Part shown: positions 7,226 through 14,408 of the stretch, one piece after another
How positions within the stretch are numbered: position 1 is the stretch's first letter
Layout of the letters: every line of letters begins with the position of its first letter
DNA from: JADKHR01 sp041917295
Lineage (GTDB): Bacteria; Elusimicrobiota; Elusimicrobia; FEN-1173
Length of the DNA stretch: 16,680 nucleotides
Assembly (NCBI GenBank): GCA_041917295.1
Contig: JAYRXX010000050.1
Coordinates: forward strand, 1 to 16,680
Direction of reading: 5' to 3'
Notes under the pieces: generated by a model
Seen by the model: the letters and a program-made list of their open reading frames with translations, nothing else
Database searches by the model: none
What the model was told of the DNA's origin: nothing
Position numbers and translations under genes: made by a program

Positions 7226-8403
7226 GGGGCACTCCGTTTGGGGACGAAAGGGTTCGGGCGTGGCCGACGAGGATCCGCCCAATGGCGCACCGCCGCCACC
7301 ACGCGCGACACGGCGTGGCCATCGCCGTAGGGGTTCACCGCCCGGGCCATGCGTCGGTAAACGGAGCGGTCATCCAACAACGTGTCGATGCCCCGTCGAA
7401 CCGTTTCGCGTCGGGTGCCCACCAGCCGAGCGGTTCCGGCGCGCACGGCTTCGGGCCGTTCGGTGACGTGGCGCAAAACCAAAACGGGTTTTCCCAAACC
7501 CGGGGCCTCTTCTTGGATCCCCCCGGAATCCGTGAGGGCGAACAAGCATCGTTTCATCAAAAACAACATCGGTCCGTAATCGAGGGGGTCGGTCAACGCC
7601 ACGTTGGGCACGCCGCCAAGAATTCGGCGGGCGGGTTCCAGCACGTTGGGGTTGGGATGCACCGGATAAATAAAACCCACCTCCGGCCGGGCCCGGGCCA
7701 CGTCACGCACGGCCTCAAACACCCGTTCCAGGGGTTCTCCGAAATTTTCCCGCCGATGGGCGGTCATCAACACAAAGGGCCGGCGGGCCAATCGGGCCGC
7801 TTCCGTCGGAATCCGGGGCGAACGTGCGGTCAAACGGGCCACGCCCAACCGAAGCGCGTCGATCCCGGTGTTGCCCGTGACAAAAATATTTTTGTCGTCG
7901 ACCCCTTCGCGCAACAGATTTCGCCGGGCTTGTTCGGTGGGTGAAAAATGAAGAGCGGCCAAGGAACCAATGACGCGACGGTTCATTTCTTCGGGAAAAG
8001 GGTTGCGAAGGTCTCGGGATCGAAGACCCGCTTCAACATGTCCCACCGGAACGTGTTGGTAAAACGCCGCCAAGGCCGCCATCAGCGCCGTGGACGTGTC
8101 GCCGTGAACCAAAACCAAGGAGGGCTGTTCTTTTTTGATCACGGGTTCCAACCGTTCCAGAGCGCGAACGGAAATATCCGTCAACGATTGGCCAGGCCGC
8201 ATGATGTCCAGATCGTGGTGGGGCCGGATTTGGAACAGGCGAAGGACCTGGTCCAAAAGACCTCGATGCTGGGCGGTCACCACAACCCGGGGATCAAATT
8301 CGGCGGGATATTTTTTAAACCCCAACACCACCGGCGCCATTTTCACGGCTTCCGGGCGGGTGCCGAACACGATCATTATTTTTCGGGGAACGGCGGCGGT
8401 CAA
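7222..8403 (-). CDS. wecB: UDP-N-acetylglucosamine 2-epimerase (non-hydrolysing)
   Basis: Interconverts UDP-GlcNAc and UDP-ManNAc in the cytosol, supplying ManNAc for surface glycans. The 393-residue protein has the family motifs in order: MIVFGTRPEAVKMAPV (10-25), VHGDTST (99-105), GHVEAGLRS (121-129), PFPEEMNR (135-142), TAHRRENFGEPL (214-225), YPVHPNPNV (246-254), DSGGIQEEAP (292-301) and RHVTERPE (311-318). The likely start is TTG at 8403: it overlaps the wecA stop as TTGA and has GAGG 5 bases upstream. An upstream ATG at 8496 would add 31 residues with no family similarity, and the ATG at residue 10 would cut into the first strand. Also called mnaA. Upstream neighbour is wecA, downstream aas. 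Confidence 0.95.
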   Translation of the reverse strand: MTAAVPRKIMIVFGTRPEAVKMAPVVLGFKKYPAEFDPRVVVTAQHRGLLDQVLRLFQIRPHHDLDIMRPGQSLTDISVRALERLEPVIKKEQPSLVLVHGDTSTALMAALAAFYQHVPVGHVEAGLRSRDLRNPFPEEMNRRVIGSLAALHFSPTEQARRNLLREGVDDKNIFVTGNTGIDALRLGVARLTARSPRIPTEAARLARRPFVLMTAHRRENFGEPLERVFEAVRDVARARPEVGFIYPVHPNPNVLEPARRILGGVPNVALTDPLDYGPMLFLMKRCLFALTDSGGIQEEAPGLGKPVLVLRHVTERPEAVRAGTARLVGTRRETVRRGIDTLLDDRSVYRRMARAVNPYGDGHAVSRVVAAVRHWADPRRPRPNPFVPKRSAP

Positions 8404-9449
8404 ACTTTTCCTCGGAAAAATGTCATCAACAGCGCCGCCATCGACAGCAACAACGTCAGCACATAAACCAACAAAACCACTTCCCGTTGGGTCCAACCCA
8501 GGGCCAGCAGTCGATGGTGAAAGTGGCCTTTATCGGCCGTCATCAACCCGTTTCCACTTCGCGCCCGGCGAATGAGCGCGAACGCCACGTCCACCACCGG
8601 CAGAGCCACCACCAAAACCGGTATGAGCAAGGCGATCACGGCGCTGGTTTTAAGTGTTCCGATGATGCTCACGGCGCCCAACATGAACCCCAAAAACAGC
8701 GACCCCCCGTCGCCCATGAACACCCGGGCCGGATGAAAATTGTAAATCAAAAACCCCAAACATCCCCCCGCCAACGCCGCCGCCAGGACCGAAGCCAGTT
8801 TGAGTTGTTTTGAATAAAGCAGAATTTTGGTGTCGGCCTGAAGCATGGCCACGAACAAAAAGGTTCCGGCCGCGATGGCGCAAATGCCCCCCGCTAACCC
8901 GTCCAACCCATCGGACAGATTGACGGCGTTCATAAAACCCAACAGCCAAAACAACGTGACGATTTGAGAGACGAGCAACGGGAAGGTGACAAACCCAAAC
9001 CCCGGGATCGCCAACCCGGCCATGCGCACACCGTACATCATGGCCACGTAGGCGGCGATAATTTGGGCCAGCAATTTCACCACCGGGGGCAAAGACCGGC
9101 GGTCGTCCCACATGCCCAACACCACGCACACCAACGAACCGATCAACACCCCCGTCAGTTGGGCTTTCAAGCTCATGATGTCGATGGCCTGACCGTTTTC
9201 CACGATGCGGTAACGGTAATCCAGCAATTTCAAAAACCAGGGTGAAAAAAATGCCGCGCCCCCGAGACCCAAGAACACGCCCCCGGCGATGGCCCCCCCG
9301 CCCCACCGGGGGACGGGGACCGAATGCACTTTGCGCGCGTCAGGCACATCCATCACGCCGTAGCGACGAGACAAAAATATCAGGACCGGCATCAACGCCG
9401 CGGCGCCGGCCAACGACAAAAAGAACGCGACGATCTGAGCGCGGATCAA
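8400..9449 (-). CDS. wecA: Undecaprenyl-phosphate GlcNAc-1-phosphate transferase (WecA/TagO type)
   Basis: A multi-pass membrane enzyme of the MraY/WecA family, 349 residues. It transfers GlcNAc-1-phosphate from UDP-GlcNAc to undecaprenyl phosphate, starting O-antigen, teichoic acid or related glycans. Conserved motifs are VPDARKVHSVPVPRWGG (35-51), the DD pair in MWDDRR (113-118), NAVNLSDGLDGLAGG (174-188) and HPARVFMGDGGS (239-250). Hydrophobic helices are spread along the whole chain. A non-helical insert around 70-95 probably forms an external loop. The start is TTG at 9449, with GAGG 5 bases upstream; no in-frame ATG fits. Its stop overlaps the wecB start. wecA with wecB is a common pair for ManNAc-containing polymers. 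Confidence 0.93.
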   Translation of the reverse strand: MIRAQIVAFFLSLAGAAALMPVLIFLSRRYGVMDVPDARKVHSVPVPRWGGGAIAGGVFLGLGGAAFFSPWFLKLLDYRYRIVENGQAIDIMSLKAQLTGVLIGSLVCVVLGMWDDRRSLPPVVKLLAQIIAAYVAMMYGVRMAGLAIPGFGFVTFPLLVSQIVTLFWLLGFMNAVNLSDGLDGLAGGICAIAAGTFLFVAMLQADTKILLYSKQLKLASVLAAALAGGCLGFLIYNFHPARVFMGDGGSLFLGFMLGAVSIIGTLKTSAVIALLIPVLVVALPVVDVAFALIRRARSGNGLMTADKGHFHHRLLALGWTQREVVLLVYVLTLLLSMAALLMTFFRGKV

Positions 9450-9483
9450 AAACGCCTCATGGCATAATTAACAACCGAAACAT

Positions 9484-9516
9484 CTGGATTCCGGCTAACC
9501 CCATGCCGGAATGACG
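9484..9516. repeat. Short palindrome of the common ATTCC...GGAAT dispersed type, between glyA and wecA
   Basis: ATTCCGGC (9488-9495) and GCCGGAAT (9505-9512) form a perfect 8-bp stem around a 9-base loop. The flanks CTGG and GACG on the plus strand (CGTCATTCCGGC read on the minus strand) match the frequent extragenic pattern seen in many bacteria and close to neisserial dRS3-like palindromes. It fills much of the 88-bp gap. On the minus strand it is followed by mixed sequence and not a clean T-run, so it is not a clear terminator. Confidence 0.6.
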
Positions 9517-9537
9517 GGCCATGGGTGCGTCCTGAGA

Positions 9538-10791
9538 TCATGCTTTTTTGAGTCGGGCCGCGTAAAGAGGGAATTTTTTCGTCAGGGCCAAAACCTCTTT
9601 GCGGATTTTCGCCAATCGTTTTGGATCGGTTCGGCTTTCGATGGTTTCGTTGATCCAGCCGGCGACGATTTTCATTTCTTTTTCTTTCATGCCCCGGGTG
9701 GTGAGGGCGGGGGTTCCCAGCCGGACGCCGGACGTGACGAACGGTTTTTCCGGATCGAAGGGGATGGTGTTTTTGTTGACCGTAATGCCGGCCTGGCCCA
9801 GGAGACCTTCGGCCTCTTTGCCGGTGATGGATTTGGAACGCAGATCGATGGTCAACAGATGGCAATCGGTGCCGCCCGAGACGATGCGAAACCCGTGTTC
9901 GGCCAGGGCCGCGGCCAAGGCCCGGGCGTTGGCCAAAACCTGGGCTTGGTATTTCTTAAAGCTTGGTTTGAGCGCTTCACCGAACGCCACGGCTTTGGCG
10001 GCGATCACGTGCATCAAGGGTCCGCCCTGCACGCCGGGAAACACGGCGCGGTCGATGTCTTTGGCGTATTTTTCTTTGCACAAAATCACGCCGCCGCGGG
10101 GCCCCCGCAAGGTTTTGTGGGTCGTGGTGGTGACAAAATCGGCGACCGGCACAGGGTTGGGATACAAACCCGCGGCCACCAATCCGGCGTAATGGGCGAT
10201 GTCGGCGAACAGCAACGCGCCCACCGAATCGGCGATGGTCCGCAACCGCGCCCAATCGATCACCCGGGAATAGTTGGACGCGCCGGACAGAATCATTTTG
10301 GGTTTGTGTTCGTTCGCCAGTTCGGCCAAGCGGTCGTAATCGATTTGTTCGGTGTCTTGGCGGACGCCGTAGGAAACCACCTTAAAATATTTGCCGGAAA
10401 AGTTTAACGGGTGGCCGTGGGTCAAATGCCCGCCGTGGGAGAGTTCCAATCCCATCACCGTGTCCCCGGGCGTGAGCATGGCCAAGTAAACGGCCATGTT
10501 GGCCTGGGATCCCGAATGGGGCTGAACGTTGGCGTGTTCCGCGCCGAACAACGATTTGATTCGATCGATGGCCAACGATTCGGCCTTGTCCACCTCTTCG
10601 CATCCGCCGTAGTAACGTTTGCCCGGGTAACCCTCGGCGTACTTGTTGGTCAAGACCGACCCTTGGGCTTCCAACACCGCTTCCGACACATAATTTTCCG
10701 ACGCGATCATTTCCAACCCGGTTTCTTGCCGACGGGTTTCGTCCATAATCGTTTTGTAAAGTTTTGGATCCGATTTCTTCAAGAAACTCAT
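9538..10791 (-). CDS. glyA: Serine hydroxymethyltransferase
   Basis: A PLP enzyme that converts serine and tetrahydrofolate to glycine and 5,10-methylene-tetrahydrofolate, the main cytosolic source of one-carbon units. The 417-residue length is standard. Signatures are ASENYVS (30-36), YAEGYPGKRYYGG (51-63), FADIAHYAGLVAAG (195-208, with the PLP-contacting Asp and His) and TTTTHKTLRGPRGG (221-234), in which Lys226 binds PLP. The ATG at 10791 overlaps the fic stop as ATGA. Its ribosome site GGAGG, 6 bases upstream, lies inside the last codons of fic, so glyA translation is tied to fic. The next gene, wecA, follows after an 88-bp gap that holds a palindromic repeat. Confidence 0.98.
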   Translation of the reverse strand: MSFLKKSDPKLYKTIMDETRRQETGLEMIASENYVSEAVLEAQGSVLTNKYAEGYPGKRYYGGCEEVDKAESLAIDRIKSLFGAEHANVQPHSGSQANMAVYLAMLTPGDTVMGLELSHGGHLTHGHPLNFSGKYFKVVSYGVRQDTEQIDYDRLAELANEHKPKMILSGASNYSRVIDWARLRTIADSVGALLFADIAHYAGLVAAGLYPNPVPVADFVTTTTHKTLRGPRGGVILCKEKYAKDIDRAVFPGVQGGPLMHVIAAKAVAFGEALKPSFKKYQAQVLANARALAAALAEHGFRIVSGGTDCHLLTIDLRSKSITGKEAEGLLGQAGITVNKNTIPFDPEKPFVTSGVRLGTPALTTRGMKEKEMKIVAGWINETIESRTDPKRLAKIRKEVLALTKKFPLYAARLKKA

Positions 10792-11984
10792 GTGTGTCCT
10801 CCGATGGATTCAGTGACAGAGTCATTAAATAGTTGGATATAGGGCTCGTAGCGGAAGCGTCGATGTCGTTTCTGGCCGGTGATTTCAGAAATAATGCCGA
10901 GTTTAACCAACCGGGAAACAAGCTGGTTCGCCGCTGGGAATGTGGTCCCGGTCAGTTTTTTTATGTCCATGACCGAAAGAATCGGTTGTTGGTAGAGGTG
11001 TTCCAATACGCGGATGCCGTTGCGCGTGGCGCGCCCGAGGTGAGCGGTGGCCTGAGCGCGATGTTCCTCACGCAAAGCCAGAATACGGCGTGCCGTGACC
11101 GTCGCTTCCCGGCTGACTTCCACCACTCCACGTAAAAAAAACGAGATCCAATTTTCCCAATCTCCTCTGTCACGCACGGCTTGAAGATGTTCATAGTATT
11201 CGGTCCGGTGGCGTTTAAAATAATGGGACAAGTAGAGCACGGGTTTAAGAAGGATCTCACGCTGACACAGGAGAAAACTGATCAGCAAACGCCCCACGCG
11301 ACCATTTCCATCCAGAAAGGGATGGATCGTTTCGAATTGGGCGTGAACCAGAGCGATTTGAATGAGGGCCGGCATATCGATCGGGTCATGGAGAAATTTT
11401 TCCAGATCACCCAAAAGCGCGGCCACCTGGTCGGGTGGCGGTGGGACAAAAGAAGCGTTTGACAGTGTGCATCCGGGAGGACCGATCCAGTTTTGAGATC
11501 GACGAAGTTCCCCCGGAGTGAGATGAGATCCACGACCGCCGCTTAACAATTTCCCGTGAATTTCTTTGATTAAGCGGATCGATAACGGAAGCGTTCGTAA
11601 CCGTTCCAGCCCGTAGTTCATTGCGTGGACATAATTAACCACTTCAGCAACATCTTTAGGACGGTCGGGCGCCAGAACGCTGGCTTCCGCGGAAAGCAGA
11701 TCGTTGAGTGAGCTTTGCGTGCCTTCAATTTGGCTGGAGAGCACGGCCTCTTTGCGAACATACATGAAGACAAAAAGGTCCGGGTTCGGAAGGGTCTGAA
11801 TGGATCCGTCCAACCGTCCCAGAGCCCGATCCGCTTGAGAAAGAAGCGCCTGTCGTTCACCCTCAAGTTTGATGGGCGGCCTGGGTGGCAAAGCCGCCGG
11901 GACAAACGCACTGTAGCCGGTTAATTGTTTTTGGTACCGACCCGCCCGATAAAGTGTTTGAATCCCTGGTGTTGCACGATTCAT
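10788..11984 (-). CDS. Fic-family protein AMPylase with C-terminal winged helix, self-inhibited class II
   Basis: A 398-residue Fic protein. The catalytic motif HPFLDGNGRVGR (221-232) is complete. Upstream, SSQIEG (residues 83-88) is an intact (S/T)xxxE(G/N) inhibitory motif in the N-terminal region, which defines class II Fic enzymes whose AMP-transfer is self-blocked. Residues 1-90 match the Fic N-terminal domain. Residues about 320-385 look like a winged helix-turn-helix (MDIKKLTGTTFPAANQLVSRLVKLGII), a common partner domain. Fic enzymes of this class modify themselves or cellular proteins with AMP; the target here is unknown. The ATG at 11984 is preferred over a GTG 6 bases earlier because AAAGGG then lies 8 bases upstream. 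The gene sits between tsaC and glyA with a distinct AT-rich promoter, suggesting acquisition. Confidence 0.93.
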   Translation of the reverse strand: MNRATPGIQTLYRAGRYQKQLTGYSAFVPAALPPRPPIKLEGERQALLSQADRALGRLDGSIQTLPNPDLFVFMYVRKEAVLSSQIEGTQSSLNDLLSAEASVLAPDRPKDVAEVVNYVHAMNYGLERLRTLPLSIRLIKEIHGKLLSGGRGSHLTPGELRRSQNWIGPPGCTLSNASFVPPPPDQVAALLGDLEKFLHDPIDMPALIQIALVHAQFETIHPFLDGNGRVGRLLISFLLCQREILLKPVLYLSHYFKRHRTEYYEHLQAVRDRGDWENWISFFLRGVVEVSREATVTARRILALREEHRAQATAHLGRATRNGIRVLEHLYQQPILSVMDIKKLTGTTFPAANQLVSRLVKLGIISEITGQKRHRRFRYEPYIQLFNDSVTESIGGHT

Positions 11985-11993
11985 GGCCACGTC

Positions 11994-12091
11994 CCTTTAA
12001 TATAAACGACAATCAAGCTCATAGTAAAGATAAACTTTAATATGGACGCGAGAGCGTCGTATATTAAAGGTACTCTTTATCTAAAACTCAA
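11994..12091 (-). promoter_or_regulatory. fic promoter with palindromic operator-like repeats
   Basis: On the minus strand TTGAGT (12091-12086) and TTTAAT (12068-12063), 17 bp apart, form a plausible promoter. A 35-bp palindrome (12035-12069) covers the -10: CTTTAATAT and ATATTAAAG are its outer 9-bp arms, and GACGC and GCGTC its inner 5-bp arms around a 4-base centre. A third half-site, CTTTAATAT, lies at 11995-12003 next to the fic ribosome site. The gap is far more AT-rich than the rest of the window. A repressor site, possibly for the Fic winged helix itself, is inferred. Confidence 0.55.
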
Positions 12092-12759
12092 CCAACAAAT
12101 CGCAACAACTCTTTTTTCTTGACGGCGCCTTCGCGCACCAAGGTCCAGCCGAAACTGGATACGTCGATGACGGTCGACGGAACCCCGCCCGGACACGCGC
12201 CGCCGTCCACCAACACCTCGACGCGGTTCTCGAACAGGGCGCGGGCCTGGGCGCCCGTGACGGCTTCCGGCCGACCGGACCGGTTGGCGCTCGTGACCGC
12301 CAGGGGCTGGCCCATTTCCCGCAAAATCGCCAGGGTGACCGGATGATCCGGCACGCGCAGGGCCAAAGTTTCTTTTCCGCCCGTTGTCCAGCGGCCGAGC
12401 GTTGATGTTTTAAACACGACCGTCAACGGACCGGGCCAATACTTGTCCAACATTTTTCGAAGCCGCGGACCCGGAGGCTCCACCAACGCCAAGGCCTGGT
12501 CCACGTCGGCCACCAGAAACGGCAACGGTTTATCGTAGGACCGGCCCTTAAGACGGTAAATCCGCCAAATGGCCTGGGGCCAAAACACGCTGGACCCGAT
12601 GCCGTACACCGTGTCTGTCGGGAACACCGCCACCCCTCCCGACCGGAGGGACCCCGCCACGGCCCGCGCCGCCGCCCGCGAAATCCGTCGGCCGCGAATT
12701 GGAATCAACGCCGTTTTTATTTTTCGCCCCGCCTCGTCCGGGCCCCGCCGTTCTTTCAC
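12088..12759 (-). CDS. tsaC: Threonylcarbamoyl-AMP synthase (YrdC/Sua5/YwlC)
   Basis: Makes threonylcarbamoyl-AMP from threonine, bicarbonate and ATP, the first step of t6A37 formation in ANN-decoding tRNAs. The YrdC fold is complete: GGVAVFPTDTVYGIG (41-55), RLKGRSYDKPLPFLV (69-83, with the substrate-binding KGR), YWPGPLTVVF (107-116), ALRVPDHP (133-140) and AVTSANRSG (154-162). VPSTVIDVS lies near the end. At 223 residues it is slightly longer than the YrdC core, and the extra Sua5 domain is absent. The GTG at 12759 is the most upstream start and has no recognisable ribosome site, so the true start may lie up to about 17 codons further in. A hairpin repeat begins 9 bp upstream. Confidence 0.93.
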   Translation of the reverse strand: MKERRGPDEAGRKIKTALIPIRGRRISRAAARAVAGSLRSGGVAVFPTDTVYGIGSSVFWPQAIWRIYRLKGRSYDKPLPFLVADVDQALALVEPPGPRLRKMLDKYWPGPLTVVFKTSTLGRWTTGGKETLALRVPDHPVTLAILREMGQPLAVTSANRSGRPEAVTGAQARALFENRVEVLVDGGACPGGVPSTVIDVSSFGWTLVREGAVKKKELLRFVG

Positions 12760-12767
12760 GGTAACAG

Positions 12768-12975
12768 CTCAGGCCCCTCACCCTGCCCTCGCTTCAGCGG
12801 CTCTGCCGCCCCAGGTGCTGGGAGCTCTGCGACCAGCCTCCGAAGAGGAGCGGGAAAATCTTTGTTTTCCTTCCCCTCTCGGGGGAAGGGTCGCGCCTGC
12901 CAGTGGCAGGCGGTTGCGACGGGCCGAAGAGGCCCCGGGTCCGAAGGACCCCGAAGGGGCGGATGAGGGGCTGAG
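12768..12975. repeat. 208-bp array of GC-rich hairpins with terminal inverted repeats
   Basis: The ends are inverted repeats: CTCAG plus GCCCCTCACCC (12768-12783), and GGATGAGGGGC plus TGAG (12961-12975), with one mismatch and one indel. Inside is a chain of small hairpins: 12797-12809 (loop TCT), 12810-12822 (loop GTG), 12869-12889, a two-tier hairpin 12890-12920 (outer GTCGC/GCGAC, inner CCTGCC/GGCAGG, loop AGT), 12921-12935 (GGGCC/GGCCC), 12937-12951 (loop GAA) and 12949-12959 (loop GAA). It fills nearly the whole argJ-tsaC gap and has no coding capacity of its own. It looks like a non-autonomous palindromic element. Confidence 0.75.
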
Positions 12976-12985
12976 TAGTTCCCTT

Positions 12986-14200
12986 TCACGTGGTGTAATC
13001 GGCGTTGATCGTGATGTAGTCCTTTGAATAGTCGCAAGTGGCGTAACGGCTCCGGGCGTTGCCCTGATGGAGGTCGATGACCACGGTCACGCGGTCTTTT
13101 TTGAGGCGGGCGTGGACGGCTTTCTCGGAATAATCCGCTTTCCCGCCCCGTCGACAGACCAAGACATCGCCGATGCGCACATCCACCCGGTTGGGATCGA
13201 AGGGCACCCCGGCGCGCCCGAGGGCGGCCAAAATGCGACCCCAATTCGGGTCCGCCCCGTGAAGAGCGGTTTTAACCAACGCGCTGGTGGCCACGGTGGC
13301 CGCCAACTGATGGGCGGCTTTTTCTGTCCGAGCCCCTTGAACATTGATCCACGCCATCCGCGTCGCCCCCTCCCCATCCGAAGCAATTTGGGTCGAAAGC
13401 GACAAACACACCTCTTCTAAGGCGCGCCGAAATCCTTCTTCGCCTTTTGATGAAAGGAGACGAATGTCCCCCCCGCCGTTGGAGAGGAGGAAGAGGCTGT
13501 CGTTGGTGGACGTGTCGCCGTCGACGCTGACGCAGTTGAAGGTGCGCCGGACAACCTGATTGAGGGCATCCTGGAGCGAACGGGCCGAAAGGGGCGCGTC
13601 GGTTAAGACCACGGAAAGCATGGTGGCCATGTTCGGGTGAATCATCCCGGCGCCTTTGGCGCATCCCCACACCGTGAACGTTTTTGAGCCGGCGACGAAC
13701 GTGGCCCGGGCGGCTTTGGGCCGGGTATCGGTGGTCATGATGGCGCGAACCGCGTCGTCGGCAGACGGGGTTCCCGAGCGAACGCGTTCGGCGATTTCTT
13801 TGATGCCGCGGCCCAAGGCGGGCCGGGGCAAATGCCGGCCGATAACGCCCGTGGACGCCACCAGGACTTCGTGGTCAGCGACACCCAACCGGGCGGCCAA
13901 CTCGTTGGCGGTCCAGACCGTGTCGGCCATGCCCCGCTTGCCCGTGCACGCGTTGGCGCACCCGGAATTGATGATGATGGCCCGGGCCGAAGAAGACTTT
14001 TTCAGTTTTTTCTGGCAATACTGGACCGGCGCGGCGCTGAACAGGTTTTTGGTGAACACCCCCGCGGCCCGGGCCGGACGGTCGGACCAGAAGAGGGCCA
14101 GATCTTTTTTTCCGGGCTTCGACGAAATGCCCGAGCGGATCCCGAAGAGCCGAAACCCGTCGGGCAGGTCGCTGTTGCGGAGGGGAAGAGCGGAGGCCAT
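12986..14200 (-). CDS. argJ: Glutamate N-acetyltransferase / amino-acid acetyltransferase
   Basis: Moves the acetyl group from N-acetylornithine to glutamate, recycling acetyl in arginine synthesis; some members also use acetyl-CoA, which cannot be decided here. The 404-residue precursor has the self-cleavage site in GMIHPNMATMLS (185-196). Thr193 would become the N-terminal nucleophile of the beta chain. STGVIG (116-121) forms the oxyanion hole, and the end DYITINADYTT is typical. ADPNWGR is conserved. The ATG at 14200 is chosen because it shares its A with the stop codon of the zinc-ribbon gene (TAATG); an 18-residue longer frame lacks homology. Downstream lies the hairpin array, 10 bp from the stop. 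Confidence 0.97.
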   Translation of the reverse strand: MASALPLRNSDLPDGFRLFGIRSGISSKPGKKDLALFWSDRPARAAGVFTKNLFSAAPVQYCQKKLKKSSSARAIIINSGCANACTGKRGMADTVWTANELAARLGVADHEVLVASTGVIGRHLPRPALGRGIKEIAERVRSGTPSADDAVRAIMTTDTRPKAARATFVAGSKTFTVWGCAKGAGMIHPNMATMLSVVLTDAPLSARSLQDALNQVVRRTFNCVSVDGDTSTNDSLFLLSNGGGDIRLLSSKGEEGFRRALEEVCLSLSTQIASDGEGATRMAWINVQGARTEKAAHQLAATVATSALVKTALHGADPNWGRILAALGRAGVPFDPNRVDVRIGDVLVCRRGGKADYSEKAVHARLKKDRVTVVIDLHQGNARSRYATCDYSKDYITINADYTT

Positions 14201-14397
14201 TATCGCCGCCGGGGACCCCGGTTGCGTCGGGTGTTTTTCCGGCAGGTGGGGCACCGTTTGGGTTCCGAAAGACCCCGTTCGGCAAAAAACTTCTGTTCCC
14301 CTTCTTCAAAGAAAAACGAAGAACGGCATTCCGCGCAGGTCAGTTTCCTGTCTTTTGACAATCCCGCAATTCGTTTGATCCACGACATCAATCCCAT
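14200..14397 (-). CDS. Small zinc-ribbon protein (probable zinc-ribbon family)
   Basis: A 65-residue basic protein with CAEC (21-24) and CPTC (49-52), a likely four-cysteine zinc site. The stretch KLTCAEC, then FFFEEGEQKFFAERG and PKRCPTCR, matches the small zinc-ribbon family with pattern C-x2-C, F-x-F, GEQ-F-x-x-x-G, P-x-R-C-x-x-C-R, whose function is unknown. The tail (53-65) is rich in Arg, suggesting nucleic-acid or ribosome contact, which is inference. The ATG at 14397 has GAGGA 6 bases upstream. It starts 11 bp after argC and its stop overlaps the argJ start, so it is co-expressed with arginine genes. Confidence 0.85.
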   Translation of the reverse strand: MGLMSWIKRIAGLSKDRKLTCAECRSSFFFEEGEQKFFAERGLSEPKRCPTCRKNTRRNRGPRRR

Positions 14398-14408
14398 AAG
14401 GGTTCCTC

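Noticed and set aside
9446..9865. Minus-strand frame whose stop overlaps the wecA TTG start
   Set aside because: It lies in another frame of glyA, with Arg/His/Pro-rich composition. The overlap with wecA is chance.
12035..12069. Palindrome after tsaC considered as an intrinsic terminator
   Set aside because: The outer stem is A/T only and no uridine run follows directly. Operator use at the fic promoter fits better.
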